From Papillibacter cinnamivorans DSM 12816 (lineage in GTDB: Bacteria > Bacillota > Clostridia > Oscillospirales > Oscillospiraceae), in NCBI RefSeq assembly GCF_900176335.1, contig NZ_FWXW01000002.1:310001-374000 (forward strand): a DNA stretch of 64,000 nucleotides, given 5' to 3'. Of the stretch, positions 1 through 8,137 are shown piece by piece; position 1 is the stretch's first letter, and each line of letters starts with the position of its first letter. Under the pieces are notes generated by a model. That model searched no databases. It saw nothing but the letters and a program-made list of their open reading frames with translations, and was not told where the DNA came from. A program made the translations under genes and the position numbers.

Positions 1-736
1 TGGCGCGGGAGGAAGAAATCTCCCCGCCCAGCACGTCCGCCAGGTCCTTGAGCATCTCAAACTTGTCGGCCTTGCCGATTCCGCGGCCGCCGGAAATCAG
101 GATCTTGCACTCGGTGATGTCGGTGGCCTTCTTTGCGGCCTTGACCACCTTGCGGATCTTCACATTCATGTCCTCGGCGGCAAAGGGTACCGTAAACTTC
201 GTGACCTTGCCCTTGACCTTGGTGTCCATGGGGCAGCTCTGCATCACGCCCGGCCGGACGGTGGCCATCTGGGGCCGGAAATCGGGGCACACGATGGTGG
301 CCATGATGTTTCCGCCGAAAGCGGGGCGGGTCATGAGAAGGTTCTTGGTCTCCGGGTCGATGGCAAGCCCTGTGCAGTCGGCGGTAAGTCCCGTGTGGAT
401 CCGGGCCGACACTCTGGGCGCCAAGTCCCGCCCGATGGCGGTGGCGCCGTACAGCACGATCTCGGGATCAAATTCATGAATCACGGCCGCGATCGCTTTG
501 GCGTAAGGCTCGGTGACGTATTCGGCAAGCATTTTGTCGTCCACGAGGATCACTTCGTCCGCCCCGTAGGCGACGAGACGCTCGGCCTGTCCCTCCACCT
601 TGTGGCCCAGGAGGATCGCAACCACTTTTTCGCCCAAAGTATTTGCCAGCTCCCTGGCTTTGCCGATCAGCTCAAAGGAGACCTTCTGGATCTCGCCGTC
701 CCTCTGCTCGGCAAACACAAATACGTTTTTACTCAT
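1..736 (-). CDS. etfA: Electron transfer flavoprotein alpha subunit (partial, runs off the left edge)
   Basis: EtfA carries FAD and, with EtfB, passes electrons to or from acyl-CoA dehydrogenase. About 245 N-terminal residues are visible; the C-terminal FAD-binding domain is mostly beyond the edge. The start is the ATG at 736, with GGAGGG eight bases upstream. The protein opens MSKNVFVFAEQRDGEIQKVS and contains the family segments GATAIGRDLAPRVSARIHTG and TRPAFGGNIMAT; near the edge ILISGGRGIG marks the start of the FAD domain. It is the last visible gene of a crt-hbd-bcd-etfB-etfA operon, 17 bases after etfB. The pairing with a butyryl-CoA dehydrogenase suggests the electron-bifurcating Bcd-Etf type; that part is inference. 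Confidence 0.95.
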   Translation of the reverse strand, partial: MSKNVFVFAEQRDGEIQKVSFELIGKARELANTLGEKVVAILLGHKVEGQAERLVAYGADEVILVDDKMLAEYVTEPYAKAIAAVIHEFDPEIVLYGATAIGRDLAPRVSARIHTGLTADCTGLAIDPETKNLLMTRPAFGGNIMATIVCPDFRPQMATVRPGVMQSCPMDTKVKGKVTKFTVPFAAEDMNVKIRKVVKAAKKATDITECKILISGGRGIGKADKFEMLKDLADVLGGEISSSRA

Positions 737-753
737 TTTCGTCGCCCTCCAGC

Positions 754-1545
754 CTATATAATGAATTTCTCTGCCAGCTTGGTCATGATGATGTTGACGG
801 CTTCGTCCGCCCCAACCTCATACTTGCTGCCAGCGCCCTTCGCCTGCTTGGTGAAGGACTTCTTGACCTTTGTGGGAGAGCCGGCAAGGCCGACGTTTGC
901 CATATCGATGGTGTCTTTGATCGTATCCAGGCTCCACACCTGGACCGTCTTTTCCCTGTAGGCGTCGAAGATCCCGCCCACGGACATGTACCGGGGAGGA
1001 TTGAGCTCCGCCAGGGTGGTGATCAGGCAGGGATATTTCACCTCTACGATGTGATACCTGTCTTCAAACTGCCTTTTGAGCACGATCTTCTTGTTCGTGA
1101 CCTCTTCGATGCCCTCCACATAACTCACCTGGGGGATTCCCAGATGCTCGGCGATCTGGGGACCCACCTGAGCGGTGTCTCCGTCGATGGCCTGACGCCC
1201 TGCGATTACAAGGTCGAAGTCCAGTTTCTTCAGGGCCGCGGCAATGGTGGAAGAGGTTGCCCAGGTGTCCGCGCCGGCAAAAGCCCGGTCGGTGAGCAGA
1301 ATCGCCTCGTCGGCGCCCATGGCCAGGGCTTCCCGCAGGGCAACGTCCGCCTGGGGCGGGCCCATGGAAAGGATGGTGACCATTCCGCCCACCTGATCCT
1401 TAATCCGAAGCGCCGCTTCGATTCCCGCCTTGTCGTCGGGATTGATGATGCTGGGAACGCCGTCCCGGATGAGAGTACCCGTTACCGGATCCAGTTTGAC
1501 CTCGGTCGTATCGGGGACCTGTTTGACACATACGACTATTTTCAT
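754..1545 (-). CDS. etfB: Electron transfer flavoprotein beta subunit
   Basis: EtfB, 263 aa, is the usual family length. The start MKIVVCVKQVPDTTEVKLDP at 1545 is chosen over an in-frame upstream ATG because GGAGG lies nine bases before it and the family begins this way. The segment AGRQAIDGDTAQVGPQIAEH is the conserved nucleotide-binding stretch seen in EtfB of clostridial Bcd-Etf complexes. It forms a heterodimer with the downstream EtfA and works with the acyl-CoA dehydrogenase encoded just upstream. A gap of 100 bases separates it from bcd, the longest gap in this operon. Confidence 0.96.
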   Translation of the reverse strand: MKIVVCVKQVPDTTEVKLDPVTGTLIRDGVPSIINPDDKAGIEAALRIKDQVGGMVTILSMGPPQADVALREALAMGADEAILLTDRAFAGADTWATSSTIAAALKKLDFDLVIAGRQAIDGDTAQVGPQIAEHLGIPQVSYVEGIEEVTNKKIVLKRQFEDRYHIVEVKYPCLITTLAELNPPRYMSVGGIFDAYREKTVQVWSLDTIKDTIDMANVGLAGSPTKVKKSFTKQAKGAGSKYEVGADEAVNIIMTKLAEKFII

Positions 1546-1645
1546 ATCGTTTTTTACCTCCAAGCGCATCGCACAAATTTGTATGAGCTTCCGCAGTATG
1601 GAAGCCTCCGGTTGCCGCGGCTTTTCAGCGGACCGGTTCCGGGGT

Positions 1646-2788
1646 TCAGTTCACCTTCAGGAAGCCGGAAATAACCATTCTCTGCACTTCGCTGGTGCCC
1701 TCGTAAATCTCGGTGATCTTGGCGTCCCGCATCATGCGCTCCAGAGGATATTCCCGCGTGTATCCGTATCCGCCCAGAAGCTGGACGGCTCTGCGGGTCA
1801 CGTCGCTGGCCATTTCCGCGCAGTACAGCTTCGCCATGGCGGCAAGGTGCCCGTAGGGCTCCTTGTCCTGCTTGGCGCAGGCGGCCTTGTATACCAGCAT
1901 CTGACCGGCCTGGGCCTTAGTGTACATGTCGGCCAGCTGGAACTGGGTGTTCTGGAACTGGGAAATCCTCTTCCCGAACTGCTTGCGCTCCTTGACGTAC
2001 TTGACGGCCTCGTCGATGGCTCCCTCTGCGATGCCCAGCGCCTGGGCCGCGATGCCGATCCGGCCGCCGTCCAGCGTCTTCATGGCGATGCCGAAGCCCT
2101 GTCCCTCTTTGCCGATGAGGTTCTCCTTGGGGATAACGCAGTTTTCAAAGATGAGCTCGCAGGTGGAAGAGCCGCGGATGCCCATCTTCTTTTCCTTCTT
2201 GCCCACGGTGAAGCCCGGGGTGTCCTTTTCCACGATGAAGGCGGAAATTCCCTTGGTCCCCTTGGACTTGTCGGTCATTGCGATGATGATATAGACATCG
2301 GCGTAACCGGAATTTGTGATGAATATCTTGGTTCCGTTGAGGATATACTTGTCGCCGTCCAGGACCGCCTTGGTCTGCTGCATGGAGGCGTCCGTGCCCG
2401 CGTTGGGCTCGGTGAGTCCGAAAGCGCCCAGTTTCTCGCCCTTGAGCAGAGAGGGGAGGTACTTTTTCTTCTGCTCCTCGGTGCCGAACTCATAGATGGG
2501 CGCGCAGCACAGCGACACGTGAGCCGACAGGACGACGCCGGTGGTGGCGCAGACCTTGGAAATCTCTTCGATGGCCATGGCGTACGACAGATAGTCTCCG
2601 CCCTGGCCGCCGTATTCCTTCGGGAAAGGAAGGCCCAAAAAGCCGTACCGGGCCAGTTTCGGGACCGTCTCCACAGGGAAACGCTCCTCCTCGTCCAGTT
2701 CCTCCGCCAGAGGTTTTACTTCCTTCTCGGCAAATTCCCTGTACATCTCCTGTAAAAGAAGATGCTCGCGCGAAAGCTTGAAATCCAT
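1646..2788 (-). CDS. bcd: Short-chain (butyryl-CoA type) acyl-CoA dehydrogenase
   Basis: A 380-aa FAD enzyme that interconverts butyryl-CoA and crotonyl-CoA. Start MDFKLSREHLLLQEMYREFA at 2788 follows GGAGGG; an ATG five codons upstream lacks this spacing. The three acyl-CoA dehydrogenase domains are present in order: the N-terminal helical domain, the middle beta domain with GAFGLTEPNAGTDAS, and the C-terminal helical domain with GGYGYTREYPLERMMRDAKI. The catalytic base is the Glu of IYEGTSEVQRM, near residue 365. It sits 17 bases after hbd and upstream of etfB/etfA, the arrangement expected for the Bcd-Etf complex, which in clostridia couples crotonyl-CoA reduction to ferredoxin reduction. 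Substrate length is inferred from context. Confidence 0.93.
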   Translation of the reverse strand: MDFKLSREHLLLQEMYREFAEKEVKPLAEELDEEERFPVETVPKLARYGFLGLPFPKEYGGQGGDYLSYAMAIEEISKVCATTGVVLSAHVSLCCAPIYEFGTEEQKKKYLPSLLKGEKLGAFGLTEPNAGTDASMQQTKAVLDGDKYILNGTKIFITNSGYADVYIIIAMTDKSKGTKGISAFIVEKDTPGFTVGKKEKKMGIRGSSTCELIFENCVIPKENLIGKEGQGFGIAMKTLDGGRIGIAAQALGIAEGAIDEAVKYVKERKQFGKRISQFQNTQFQLADMYTKAQAGQMLVYKAACAKQDKEPYGHLAAMAKLYCAEMASDVTRRAVQLLGGYGYTREYPLERMMRDAKITEIYEGTSEVQRMVISGFLKVN

Positions 2789-2805
2789 AACATTTCCCTC
2801 CAAAT

Positions 2806-3654
2806 TTACTTTGAATAATCGTAGAAGCCCTTGCCGCTCTTTTTGCCCAGGATTCCGCCTCTGACCATCTTCCGGAGCAGCGGGTGCGCAGCGTATCTGG
2901 GATCACCGGTTTCACTGTAGATCGTGTCCAGAACGTGCAGAACGATATCCAACCCGACAAAATCTGCCAGGGTCAGAGGGCCCATGGGATGGTTCGCGCC
3001 CAGCATCATCGCTTTGTCGATGTCTGCCACCGAGGCGGTTCCCTGCGCGTACAGCGCGATTGCTTCGTTTATCATCGGAATGAGGATCCGGTTGACCACA
3101 AAGGCGGGAGCCTCCTGTACTTCCACAGGCTCCTTTCCGATATAGGAGGACAGATCGTAAACCTTTTTGAAGGTCTCGTCCGTGGTGTGCGCTCCCCGGA
3201 TCACTTCGATGAGCTTCATCACCGTGGCGGGATTAAAGAAGTGCATTCCGATAAACCGATCGGGCCGTTTGGTAGCCGAGGCGATTTCCGTGATGGAGAT
3301 GGAGGAGGTGTTGGATGCGAAAATGGTTTCCGGCTTGCAGATGCCGTCCAGCTCCTTAAAGAGGGATTTCTTGACATCCAGGACTTCCAGGACGGCTTCC
3401 ACCACCAGGTCCACATCCGCCGCAGCCTTCAGGTCGGTGGTGAAGGTGATGTGTTTCAGGACGCCGGTTCTTGCCTCTTCCGTCATCCTGCCCTTTTCCA
3501 CCAGCTTCGCCATGCCTTTTTCCAGCTTGTCCTTGGCTCTGACAAGAATCTCGTCGGAAATGTCGCGGACCGTAACGTCCAGGTCCTTCTTTGCGAAGAC
3601 CTGTGCGATGTCAAGTCCCATAGTGCCGGCGCCTACAACGAGTATTTTTTTCAT
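2806..3654 (-). CDS. hbd: 3-hydroxybutyryl-CoA dehydrogenase
   Basis: A 282-aa NAD(P)-dependent enzyme converting acetoacetyl-CoA to 3-hydroxybutyryl-CoA. The N-terminal Rossmann motif is VVGAGTMGLDIAQVFA (GxGxxG). The catalytic region SNTSSISITEIASATKRPDR followed by GMHFFNPATVMKLIEV holds the His of the HFFNP motif. The C-terminal helical domain ends GILGKKSGKGFYDYSK, typical of the family. Start ATG at 3654 has GGAGGG seven bases upstream. It lies 12 bases after the crotonase gene and 17 bases before bcd, so the three are surely co-transcribed. No thiolase is encoded in the window, so the source of acetoacetyl-CoA is elsewhere, or the pathway enters at crotonyl-CoA. Confidence 0.95.
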   Translation of the reverse strand: MKKILVVGAGTMGLDIAQVFAKKDLDVTVRDISDEILVRAKDKLEKGMAKLVEKGRMTEEARTGVLKHITFTTDLKAAADVDLVVEAVLEVLDVKKSLFKELDGICKPETIFASNTSSISITEIASATKRPDRFIGMHFFNPATVMKLIEVIRGAHTTDETFKKVYDLSSYIGKEPVEVQEAPAFVVNRILIPMINEAIALYAQGTASVADIDKAMMLGANHPMGPLTLADFVGLDIVLHVLDTIYSETGDPRYAAHPLLRKMVRGGILGKKSGKGFYDYSK

Positions 3655-3666
3655 AATGCCCTCCTG

Positions 3667-4440
3667 TTATCTGTTCTTGAATCCGTTGAGCTTTCTCTTC
3701 TCAACGAATGCCTGCATTGCGTCCTTCTGATCCTCGGTGGCAAAGCACAGGGCGACCGCTTCCGCTTCGTATGCAAGACCCGTCTTGATGTCGCACTGCA
3801 TGCCCCTGTTGGCCGCGGCCTTGCACTGGCGGACCGCCACCTGGGCGTTTGCCGCGATGGCCTTTGCAAGCTCCATGGCTGTGTTCATGAGTTCCTCGGC
3901 GGGGACCACTTTGCTAACCAGGCCGATCTCCAGCGCTTCCTGTGCGCCGATAATCCGGCAGGTCCACATGAGTTCCTTGGCCTTTGCCAATCCCACGATC
4001 CGAGGAAGCCTCTGGGTTCCGCCGAAGCCCGGAGTAATGCCCAGGCCTGCCTCCGGCTGCCCGAACTTGGCCTTTTCGCTGGCGATCCGGATGTCGCAGC
4101 ACATGGCAAGCTCGCATCCGCCGCCCAGAGCGAAACCGTTCACCGCCGCGATGACGGGCTTGCCCATATCCTCAAGCCTTGTGAGGATCCTCTGTCCCTC
4201 CGTAATAAATACTTTTGCCGGGGCCACCGACAGATCCTTCATCATGGCGATGTCGGCGCCGGCGATGAACGATTTTCCTCCGCCGGTCACGATGACGACA
4301 TAGATTTCCTCATCCTGCTCGATGGTGTTAAGGGCGGCGTCCAGGTCCTTAAGAACGTCGGCGTTGATGGCATTGAGCGCCTCCGGGCGGTTCATAGTGA
4401 GAATTCCGATGTTTCCCTGTTTTTCCAGATTGACGTACAT
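3667..4440 (-). CDS. crt: Enoyl-CoA hydratase (crotonase), first gene of the butyryl-CoA operon
   Basis: A 257-aa crotonase that hydrates crotonyl-CoA to 3-hydroxybutyryl-CoA. The oxyanion-hole segment SFIAGADIAMMKDLS and both catalytic Glu residues are present, one in GGGCELAMCCDIRIAS and one in GQPEAGLGITPGFGGTQRLP. Start MYVNLEKQGNIGILTMNRPE has GGGAGG ten bases upstream. It is closely similar to the next crotonase at 4975-5748, especially in the first 25 residues, so the two look like a duplication. It heads the operon crt-hbd-bcd-etfB-etfA. Upstream, TATAAT at 4467-4472 (minus strand) is a possible -10, but no good -35 is visible. Confidence 0.94.
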   Translation of the reverse strand: MYVNLEKQGNIGILTMNRPEALNAINADVLKDLDAALNTIEQDEEIYVVIVTGGGKSFIAGADIAMMKDLSVAPAKVFITEGQRILTRLEDMGKPVIAAVNGFALGGGCELAMCCDIRIASEKAKFGQPEAGLGITPGFGGTQRLPRIVGLAKAKELMWTCRIIGAQEALEIGLVSKVVPAEELMNTAMELAKAIAANAQVAVRQCKAAANRGMQCDIKTGLAYEAEAVALCFATEDQKDAMQAFVEKRKLNGFKNR

Positions 4441-4857
4441 TTGTAATCCTCCCTTTACTGATTTGGATTATATGATAAATGGTAATCCATGCGCTGATTG
4501 AATAAAATCCGCCTTTTTACCGGCCGTAAAAACTGAACACGCTCATGTGATTGTTAATTTTTTAACTAATTCATTCCATTGAAAACCGCACCAAATAATC
4601 AGGTACGGCGAATAGTTCTCTGTTCCGTTTTTTATCCATTTCACACACTCTAAAAACCCAAACCCGGCTTTCTGCAGGCGCGGACATGCTGCGCCCTTTA
4701 TAAAAACAGTATACATCCTTACCCCCCCGGAATCAAGCATTTTGTTTTTAGTAAAATACACGAAATATGGGCTGTCGTTTTTACCGATTCATACATTTGA
4801 GGTCGTTTCTCCCGACTTTTTTGTTTATATTCTGCTTTCAGTTCATGATTGTCAATC
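4441..4857. other. Intergenic region upstream of crt
   Basis: No convincing gene is seen. A minus-strand TATAAT at 4467-4472 is a candidate -10 for crt without a clear -35. The AT-rich stretch 4700-4860 has no strong hairpin. Short frames here have no ribosome binding site and no recognisable protein. Confidence 0.4.
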
Positions 4858-4904
4858 AAAACATGAATCGGAGGCGGACCTGCCGTCTCCGATTCGTCAT
4901 GTTT
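4858..4904 (-). terminator. Hairpin after the second crotonase gene
   Basis: The arms AAACATGAATCGGAG and CTCCGATTC..CATGTTT form a long, slightly interrupted stem. Read on the minus strand it follows the stop of the 4975-5748 crotonase and ends in CATGTTTTGATTG, so it could terminate that gene. The T tract is short. Confidence 0.5.
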
Positions 4905-4974
4905 CCATTTGCGGCGCCATGCGCCGGTATGCGTTTTGCAGCCTTCCGCCGTGCGGATTTTCCGATGCCTTCCC

Positions 4975-5748
4975 CTATTTGTTTTTAAAAGGCTCGGGCT
5001 TCCTTTTTTCCAGAAAAGCTCCCATGGCGTTTTTCTGATCCTCGGAGGAATAGCACAGGGCCAGCGCCGAAATCTCCAATTCAATTCCGCTCTGAAGATC
5101 GCACTGGGCTCCCCGGCGAATCACCGTCTTGTCTAAACGTACCGGAACCTGAGGTTTTGATGCGATGGTCCGGGCAAGGCCCAGGGCGGCCTCCATCAGT
5201 TCCTCATGGGGCACCACCCGGTTCACGAGCCCGATCGCCAGCGCTTCTCCCGCGTCCAGCACAGTTCCGGTCCAGATGAGCTCCATGGCTTTGGGCATTC
5301 CCACGATCCGCTGCAGCCGCTGGGTTCCTCCCGCGGCCGGAGTGATCCCGAAATTGACTTCCGGTTGGCCCAGCTTGGCTTTATCGCTGGCGATCCGGAT
5401 ATCGCAGCTCATGGCCAGCTCGCAGCCGCCCCCCAGAGCGACGCCGTTGACTGCCGCGATCACCGGCTGCGGCAGACTCTCCAGTCTCGAAAAGACCCGG
5501 TTGGCCTCAAAGGAAAATTCTCTGGCTTCCAGAACGGTCCAGTCCTTCATGGACGACAGGTCCCCTCCCGCCGCGAACGCCCTTCCGGCTCCCGTGAGAA
5601 TAACGGCGTAGATGGTCTCGTCCGTCTCCAGCGCCGAGATGGCGGCGTCCAGATCCCGGGTGACCTCCGGACTGATGGTGTTGAGCGCTTCGGGACGGTT
5701 GAGTGTCAGGATCCCTATGTTCCCCTGCTTTTCCAGTTTTACAAACAT
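4975..5748 (-). CDS. Enoyl-CoA hydratase/isomerase family protein (crotonase paralogue)
   Basis: A 257-aa crotonase with both catalytic Glu positions kept, in GGGCELAMSCDIRIAS and GQPEVNFGITPAAGGTQRLQ. It is a close relative of the crt at 3667-4440 (same length, same opening VKLEKQGNIGILTLNRPEAL). It starts at 5748 with GGGAGGG upstream. It appears to be a single-gene unit, with its own promoter (5835-5862), an operator over the transcription start (5797-5827) and a hairpin after its stop. The substrate cannot be told from sequence; hydration of a short-chain or branched enoyl-CoA is likely. Confidence 0.9.
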   Translation of the reverse strand: MFVKLEKQGNIGILTLNRPEALNTISPEVTRDLDAAISALETDETIYAVILTGAGRAFAAGGDLSSMKDWTVLEAREFSFEANRVFSRLESLPQPVIAAVNGVALGGGCELAMSCDIRIASDKAKLGQPEVNFGITPAAGGTQRLQRIVGMPKAMELIWTGTVLDAGEALAIGLVNRVVPHEELMEAALGLARTIASKPQVPVRLDKTVIRRGAQCDLQSGIELEISALALCYSSEDQKNAMGAFLEKRKPEPFKNK

Positions 5749-5796
5749 ACGTTGCCCTCCCTGAATTTAAAATGATGCTTTCCTTTTCGTTTTCCG

Positions 5797-5827
5797 CACG
5801 AGTGTAATTACACTCGTGTATATACAC
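5797..5827. promoter_or_regulatory. Palindromic operator upstream of the crotonase paralogue
   Basis: A perfect 22-base palindrome (5797-5818, half-site CACGAGTGTAA) overlaps a second perfect 12-base palindrome GTGTATATACAC (5816-5827). Both lie just downstream of the predicted -10, so a bound repressor would cover the transcription start. Size and symmetry suit a TetR-family dimer. No candidate regulator gene lies beside it and the site was not seen elsewhere in the window. Confidence 0.75.
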
Positions 5828-5834
5828 ATTTATA

Positions 5835-5862
5835 AGTATACATCATTTTTCCTTGAGTGCAA
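5835..5862 (-). promoter_or_regulatory. SigmaA-type promoter for the crotonase paralogue
   Basis: On the minus strand, -35 TTGCAC and -10 TATACT are separated by 16 bases. Transcription would start at about 5828, inside the operator palindromes. Confidence 0.7.
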
Positions 5863-5882
5863 GAGTCATTTTGAATGAAAAA

Positions 5883-5911
5883 CGGTTTTTCCGGAATGTC
5901 CGGAAAAACCG
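5883..5911 (-). terminator. Hairpin terminator after the DUF554 gene
   Basis: A perfect 13-base-pair stem (arm CGGTTTTTCCGGA) with a three-base loop. Reading minus strand it is followed by TTTTTCATT, fitting a terminator for the transcript that comes from 6260-6967. Confidence 0.65.
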
Positions 5912-5949
5912 CTGTTTATACTATTATCCAATGCAGGATTAAAAAAGAC

Positions 5950-6199
5950 AGTATGGTTGTCGAAAAAGCCTCGCAGAATTTTGCCGCCGGAGCGGCGAAA
6001 TAAAATCGGATTATTTTCGGGCGCGGCATGTACGTGCCCGAAAATACTTCTCAGGCTGCAAGCATCGAACCGTCCGCCTATGGCGGACGGCGAGGCGTGC
6101 GGCAGACTGCAAGCCCTTTTGTCGAAAAGGCGGAACGCCTTTTCGACAAGCTCAAGACGTATGGTTGTCCTCCGCCGATGGCGGGGGACAACCATACGG
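5950..6199 (+). repeat. Hairpin-rich intergenic element, possible diverged member of the 200-bp repeat family
   Basis: Four strong hairpins lie side by side: 6012-6046 (arm TATTTTCGGGC), 6070-6090 (CCGTCCGCC), 6119-6149 (14-bp stem, loop GAA) and 6158-6198 (19-bp stem with one G-T pair). GTATGGTTGTC occurs at the left end (about 5952) and again in the last hairpin, so the block is bracketed by a repeated flank. The segment CTTTTCGACAAGCTCA just before the last hairpin resembles the CTTTTCGACAAGCTGA that ends the 35-kb repeat on its minus strand. No gene is seen. Confidence 0.5.
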
Positions 6200-6259
6200 T
6201 TCCACTTGTTGTATCAGCATTTTTATTGAAGTCTGCTATTGAGCATATGCGCAAAGCTT

Positions 6260-6967
6260 CTAGAACAGGGAAACGAGCCAGCTGGCAAAGGGTATGTATG
6301 CAATGGGAAGAAAAATGGCGGGCAGCATATTCCCCACCCGGATCCTGTTCTTCCCGATTCCCAGCATGTTCAGGCCGATCCCGATGATGATGGCTCCCCC
6401 CACCGCCGACATTTCCGTCACCACGCTCTCGCTGAGCAGCGGCCCCACCCAGCCCGCCAGCAGCGTCAGAGCGCCCTGGTAAATGAGAATGGGAAGGGCG
6501 GAAAAGGCAACGCCGATCCCCATGGCGGCCGCGAAAGTGATGGAAGTGACTCCGTCGATCACTCCCTTGGAGATGATGATGCTGTAATTGTGGTTGATAC
6601 CCGCCTCCAGGCTCCCCATCACCGCCATGGAACCCACGCAGAAAAGGACGGATGCGGTCACAAACCCCTCGGTAAACCGGCTGTTTTCCCCCCGCCCGGC
6701 CAGTCTGCTCCTCAAGAATTCCCCGATGCCGTCCAGCCGGTCTTCGATCCGGGCGGCTTCCCCGATGAGGGTCCCCAGCACCATGCAGATAATTACCGTG
6801 AGGATGTTCTCCGTTCGGATCGCGCTGATGATGCCGATGGTGATGACGCAAAGGCCCAGTCCCATTACCAGGCTGGAGGAAAACCGTTCGTGGATCCTGT
6901 TTTTGAACAGAATCCCGATCAGGCTGCCGGCCAGTACCAGCACGGCGTTGATAACGGTGGCAATCAT
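6260..6967 (-). CDS. DUF554 family membrane protein
   Basis: A 235-aa integral membrane protein of the DUF554 (YqgA/YdfK) family, role unproven. The start MIATVINAVLVLAGSLIGIL at 6967 is chosen because GGAG lies seven bases upstream and the family begins with this hydrophobic segment; an upstream ATG would add a basic, non-conserved tail. About six to seven membrane segments are visible. Family landmarks are GLGLCVITIGI, FVTASVLFCVGSMAVMGSLE and SKGVIDGVTSITFAA. It is a single-gene unit, with a terminator at 5883-5911 after a long structured 3' region. Confidence 0.88.
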   Translation of the reverse strand: MIATVINAVLVLAGSLIGILFKNRIHERFSSSLVMGLGLCVITIGIISAIRTENILTVIICMVLGTLIGEAARIEDRLDGIGEFLRSRLAGRGENSRFTEGFVTASVLFCVGSMAVMGSLEAGINHNYSIIISKGVIDGVTSITFAAAMGIGVAFSALPILIYQGALTLLAGWVGPLLSESVVTEMSAVGGAIIIGIGLNMLGIGKNRIRVGNMLPAIFLPIAYIPFASWLVSLF

Positions 6968-7281
6968 GGTAAGGCTCCGTAAGCCTGCCCGGCGGGTTGG
7001 GAGCGTGTCTCCCGGCGCCGTGCGCGGCTGCCGCTTTTCCGGCATTCGGCTTGCCGATTTTCTGTCCGCTCCGCTGCCGGACGCATCGCGTTTTGCTCCT
7101 CGCCTCCATGGTTCGTCGGAGTACGCAGAAAAACGCCCGGCGGCGTCTTTTTAGGTCGAAATTCCATGAGGGAAAAGAGAATTAGCATTATCATACATGT
7201 TTTGTCCCGGCTTGTAAAGAGTCCGCGCCGCCTTCCCCGCTGCCCGGCGCTTCCCTCTCCCGGGTTTCCTGCGGCTCCTTC
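6968..7281. other. Divergent intergenic region between the DUF554 gene and trmB
   Basis: No gene is seen. The region is C-rich, with short frames lacking ribosome binding sites. The trmB promoter lies at its right end. Confidence 0.4.
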
Positions 7282-7311
7282 TTTACAGGCTCCGTTTCCC
7301 TGTGCTATGAT
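7282..7311 (+). promoter_or_regulatory. Promoter of trmB
   Basis: -35 TTTACA and -10 TATGAT with an 18-base spacer, about 70 bases upstream of the trmB start. Confidence 0.6.
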
Positions 7312-7381
7312 AGGCCTGATTCATATCCCCCGCCGGAGCGGCCCGCCGCTTCCCGGGGCATCGACAGGCCGGGTGAGCATA

Positions 7382-8065
7382 ATGCGAATGCGGAAAAAGA
7401 AAAATCTGATCCCCCGTATGGATAAATGCCGGCATCTGCTGGCGGAAGCCCCCGCGGAGCACAAGGGTTCCTGGCGGGACCTTCTCCGCCCCGGGTGCCA
7501 GCTTCGCTTGGAGCTGGGCTGCGGCAAGGGCCGCTTCACCGTGGCTTCCGCCGAGGCCGAACCCGGCGTGCTTTTTATCGCCGTGGAAAAGGTGGCCGAC
7601 GCCATGATCATCGCCATGGAGCGGGCAAAGGAGGCGGGGCTGGAGAACGTCCGTTTTATCCACGGAGATGTCTCTCTCCTGCCCGAGATCTTCGCCCCCG
7701 GCGAGGTGGACCTCATTTATATCAATTTCTGCGATCCCTGGCCCTCCAGCCGGCACATCCGGCGGCGCCTGACCTCGGAGGGCTTTCTGCAAAGCTATCG
7801 GAAGGTCCTGCGGCCCGGCGGTTCCCTGCGCTTTAAAACCGACAACCGGCCCCTCTTCGAGTTTTCTCTGTCCCAGCTGCCAAAAAACGGCTTTGCCCTT
7901 GCGGATGTTTCCTATCATCTTCACGAAAAAGGTCCCGCGGAGATTATGACCGATTACGAGGCGAAGTTTTACGAGCAGGGGCTCCCCATATGCCGCTGCT
8001 CGGCGGTGATGGAACCGATGCCGCCGGATCCCGGGCGAACGGAGCTCTCCTCTCCCGGTCTCTGA
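7382..8065 (+). CDS. trmB: tRNA (guanine-N7-)-methyltransferase
   Basis: TrmB places m7G at position 46 of tRNA using S-adenosylmethionine. The start at 7382 gives 227 aa, the normal length; GGGTGAG lies upstream, and the long in-frame extension further upstream is low-complexity. The SAM-binding motif is LRLELGCGKGRFTVASA and the family signature YINFCDPWPSSRHIRRRL is intact, followed by LRPGGSLRFKTDN. It is followed after 72 bases by the spore photoproduct lyase, possibly in the same transcript. Confidence 0.93.
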   Translation: MRMRKKKNLIPRMDKCRHLLAEAPAEHKGSWRDLLRPGCQLRLELGCGKGRFTVASAEAEPGVLFIAVEKVADAMIIAMERAKEAGLENVRFIHGDVSLLPEIFAPGEVDLIYINFCDPWPSSRHIRRRLTSEGFLQSYRKVLRPGGSLRFKTDNRPLFEFSLSQLPKNGFALADVSYHLHEKGPAEIMTDYEAKFYEQGLPICRCSAVMEPMPPDPGRTELSSPGL

Positions 8066-8137
8066 ACGGTTTCCCGGCGCCGCCCGCTGAAATAGAATCC
8101 GCGTTTTGCGGCACAATAGGCCCGGGAGGGTTGCAGT

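Noticed and set aside
2884-4446. A 520-codon plus-strand frame opposite hbd and crt
   Set aside because: It is antisense to two certain genes, has no family features and arises from high-GC third-position bias.
4543-4761. A 72-codon frame in the crt upstream region
   Set aside because: No ribosome binding site, no recognisable sequence, AT-rich intergenic composition.
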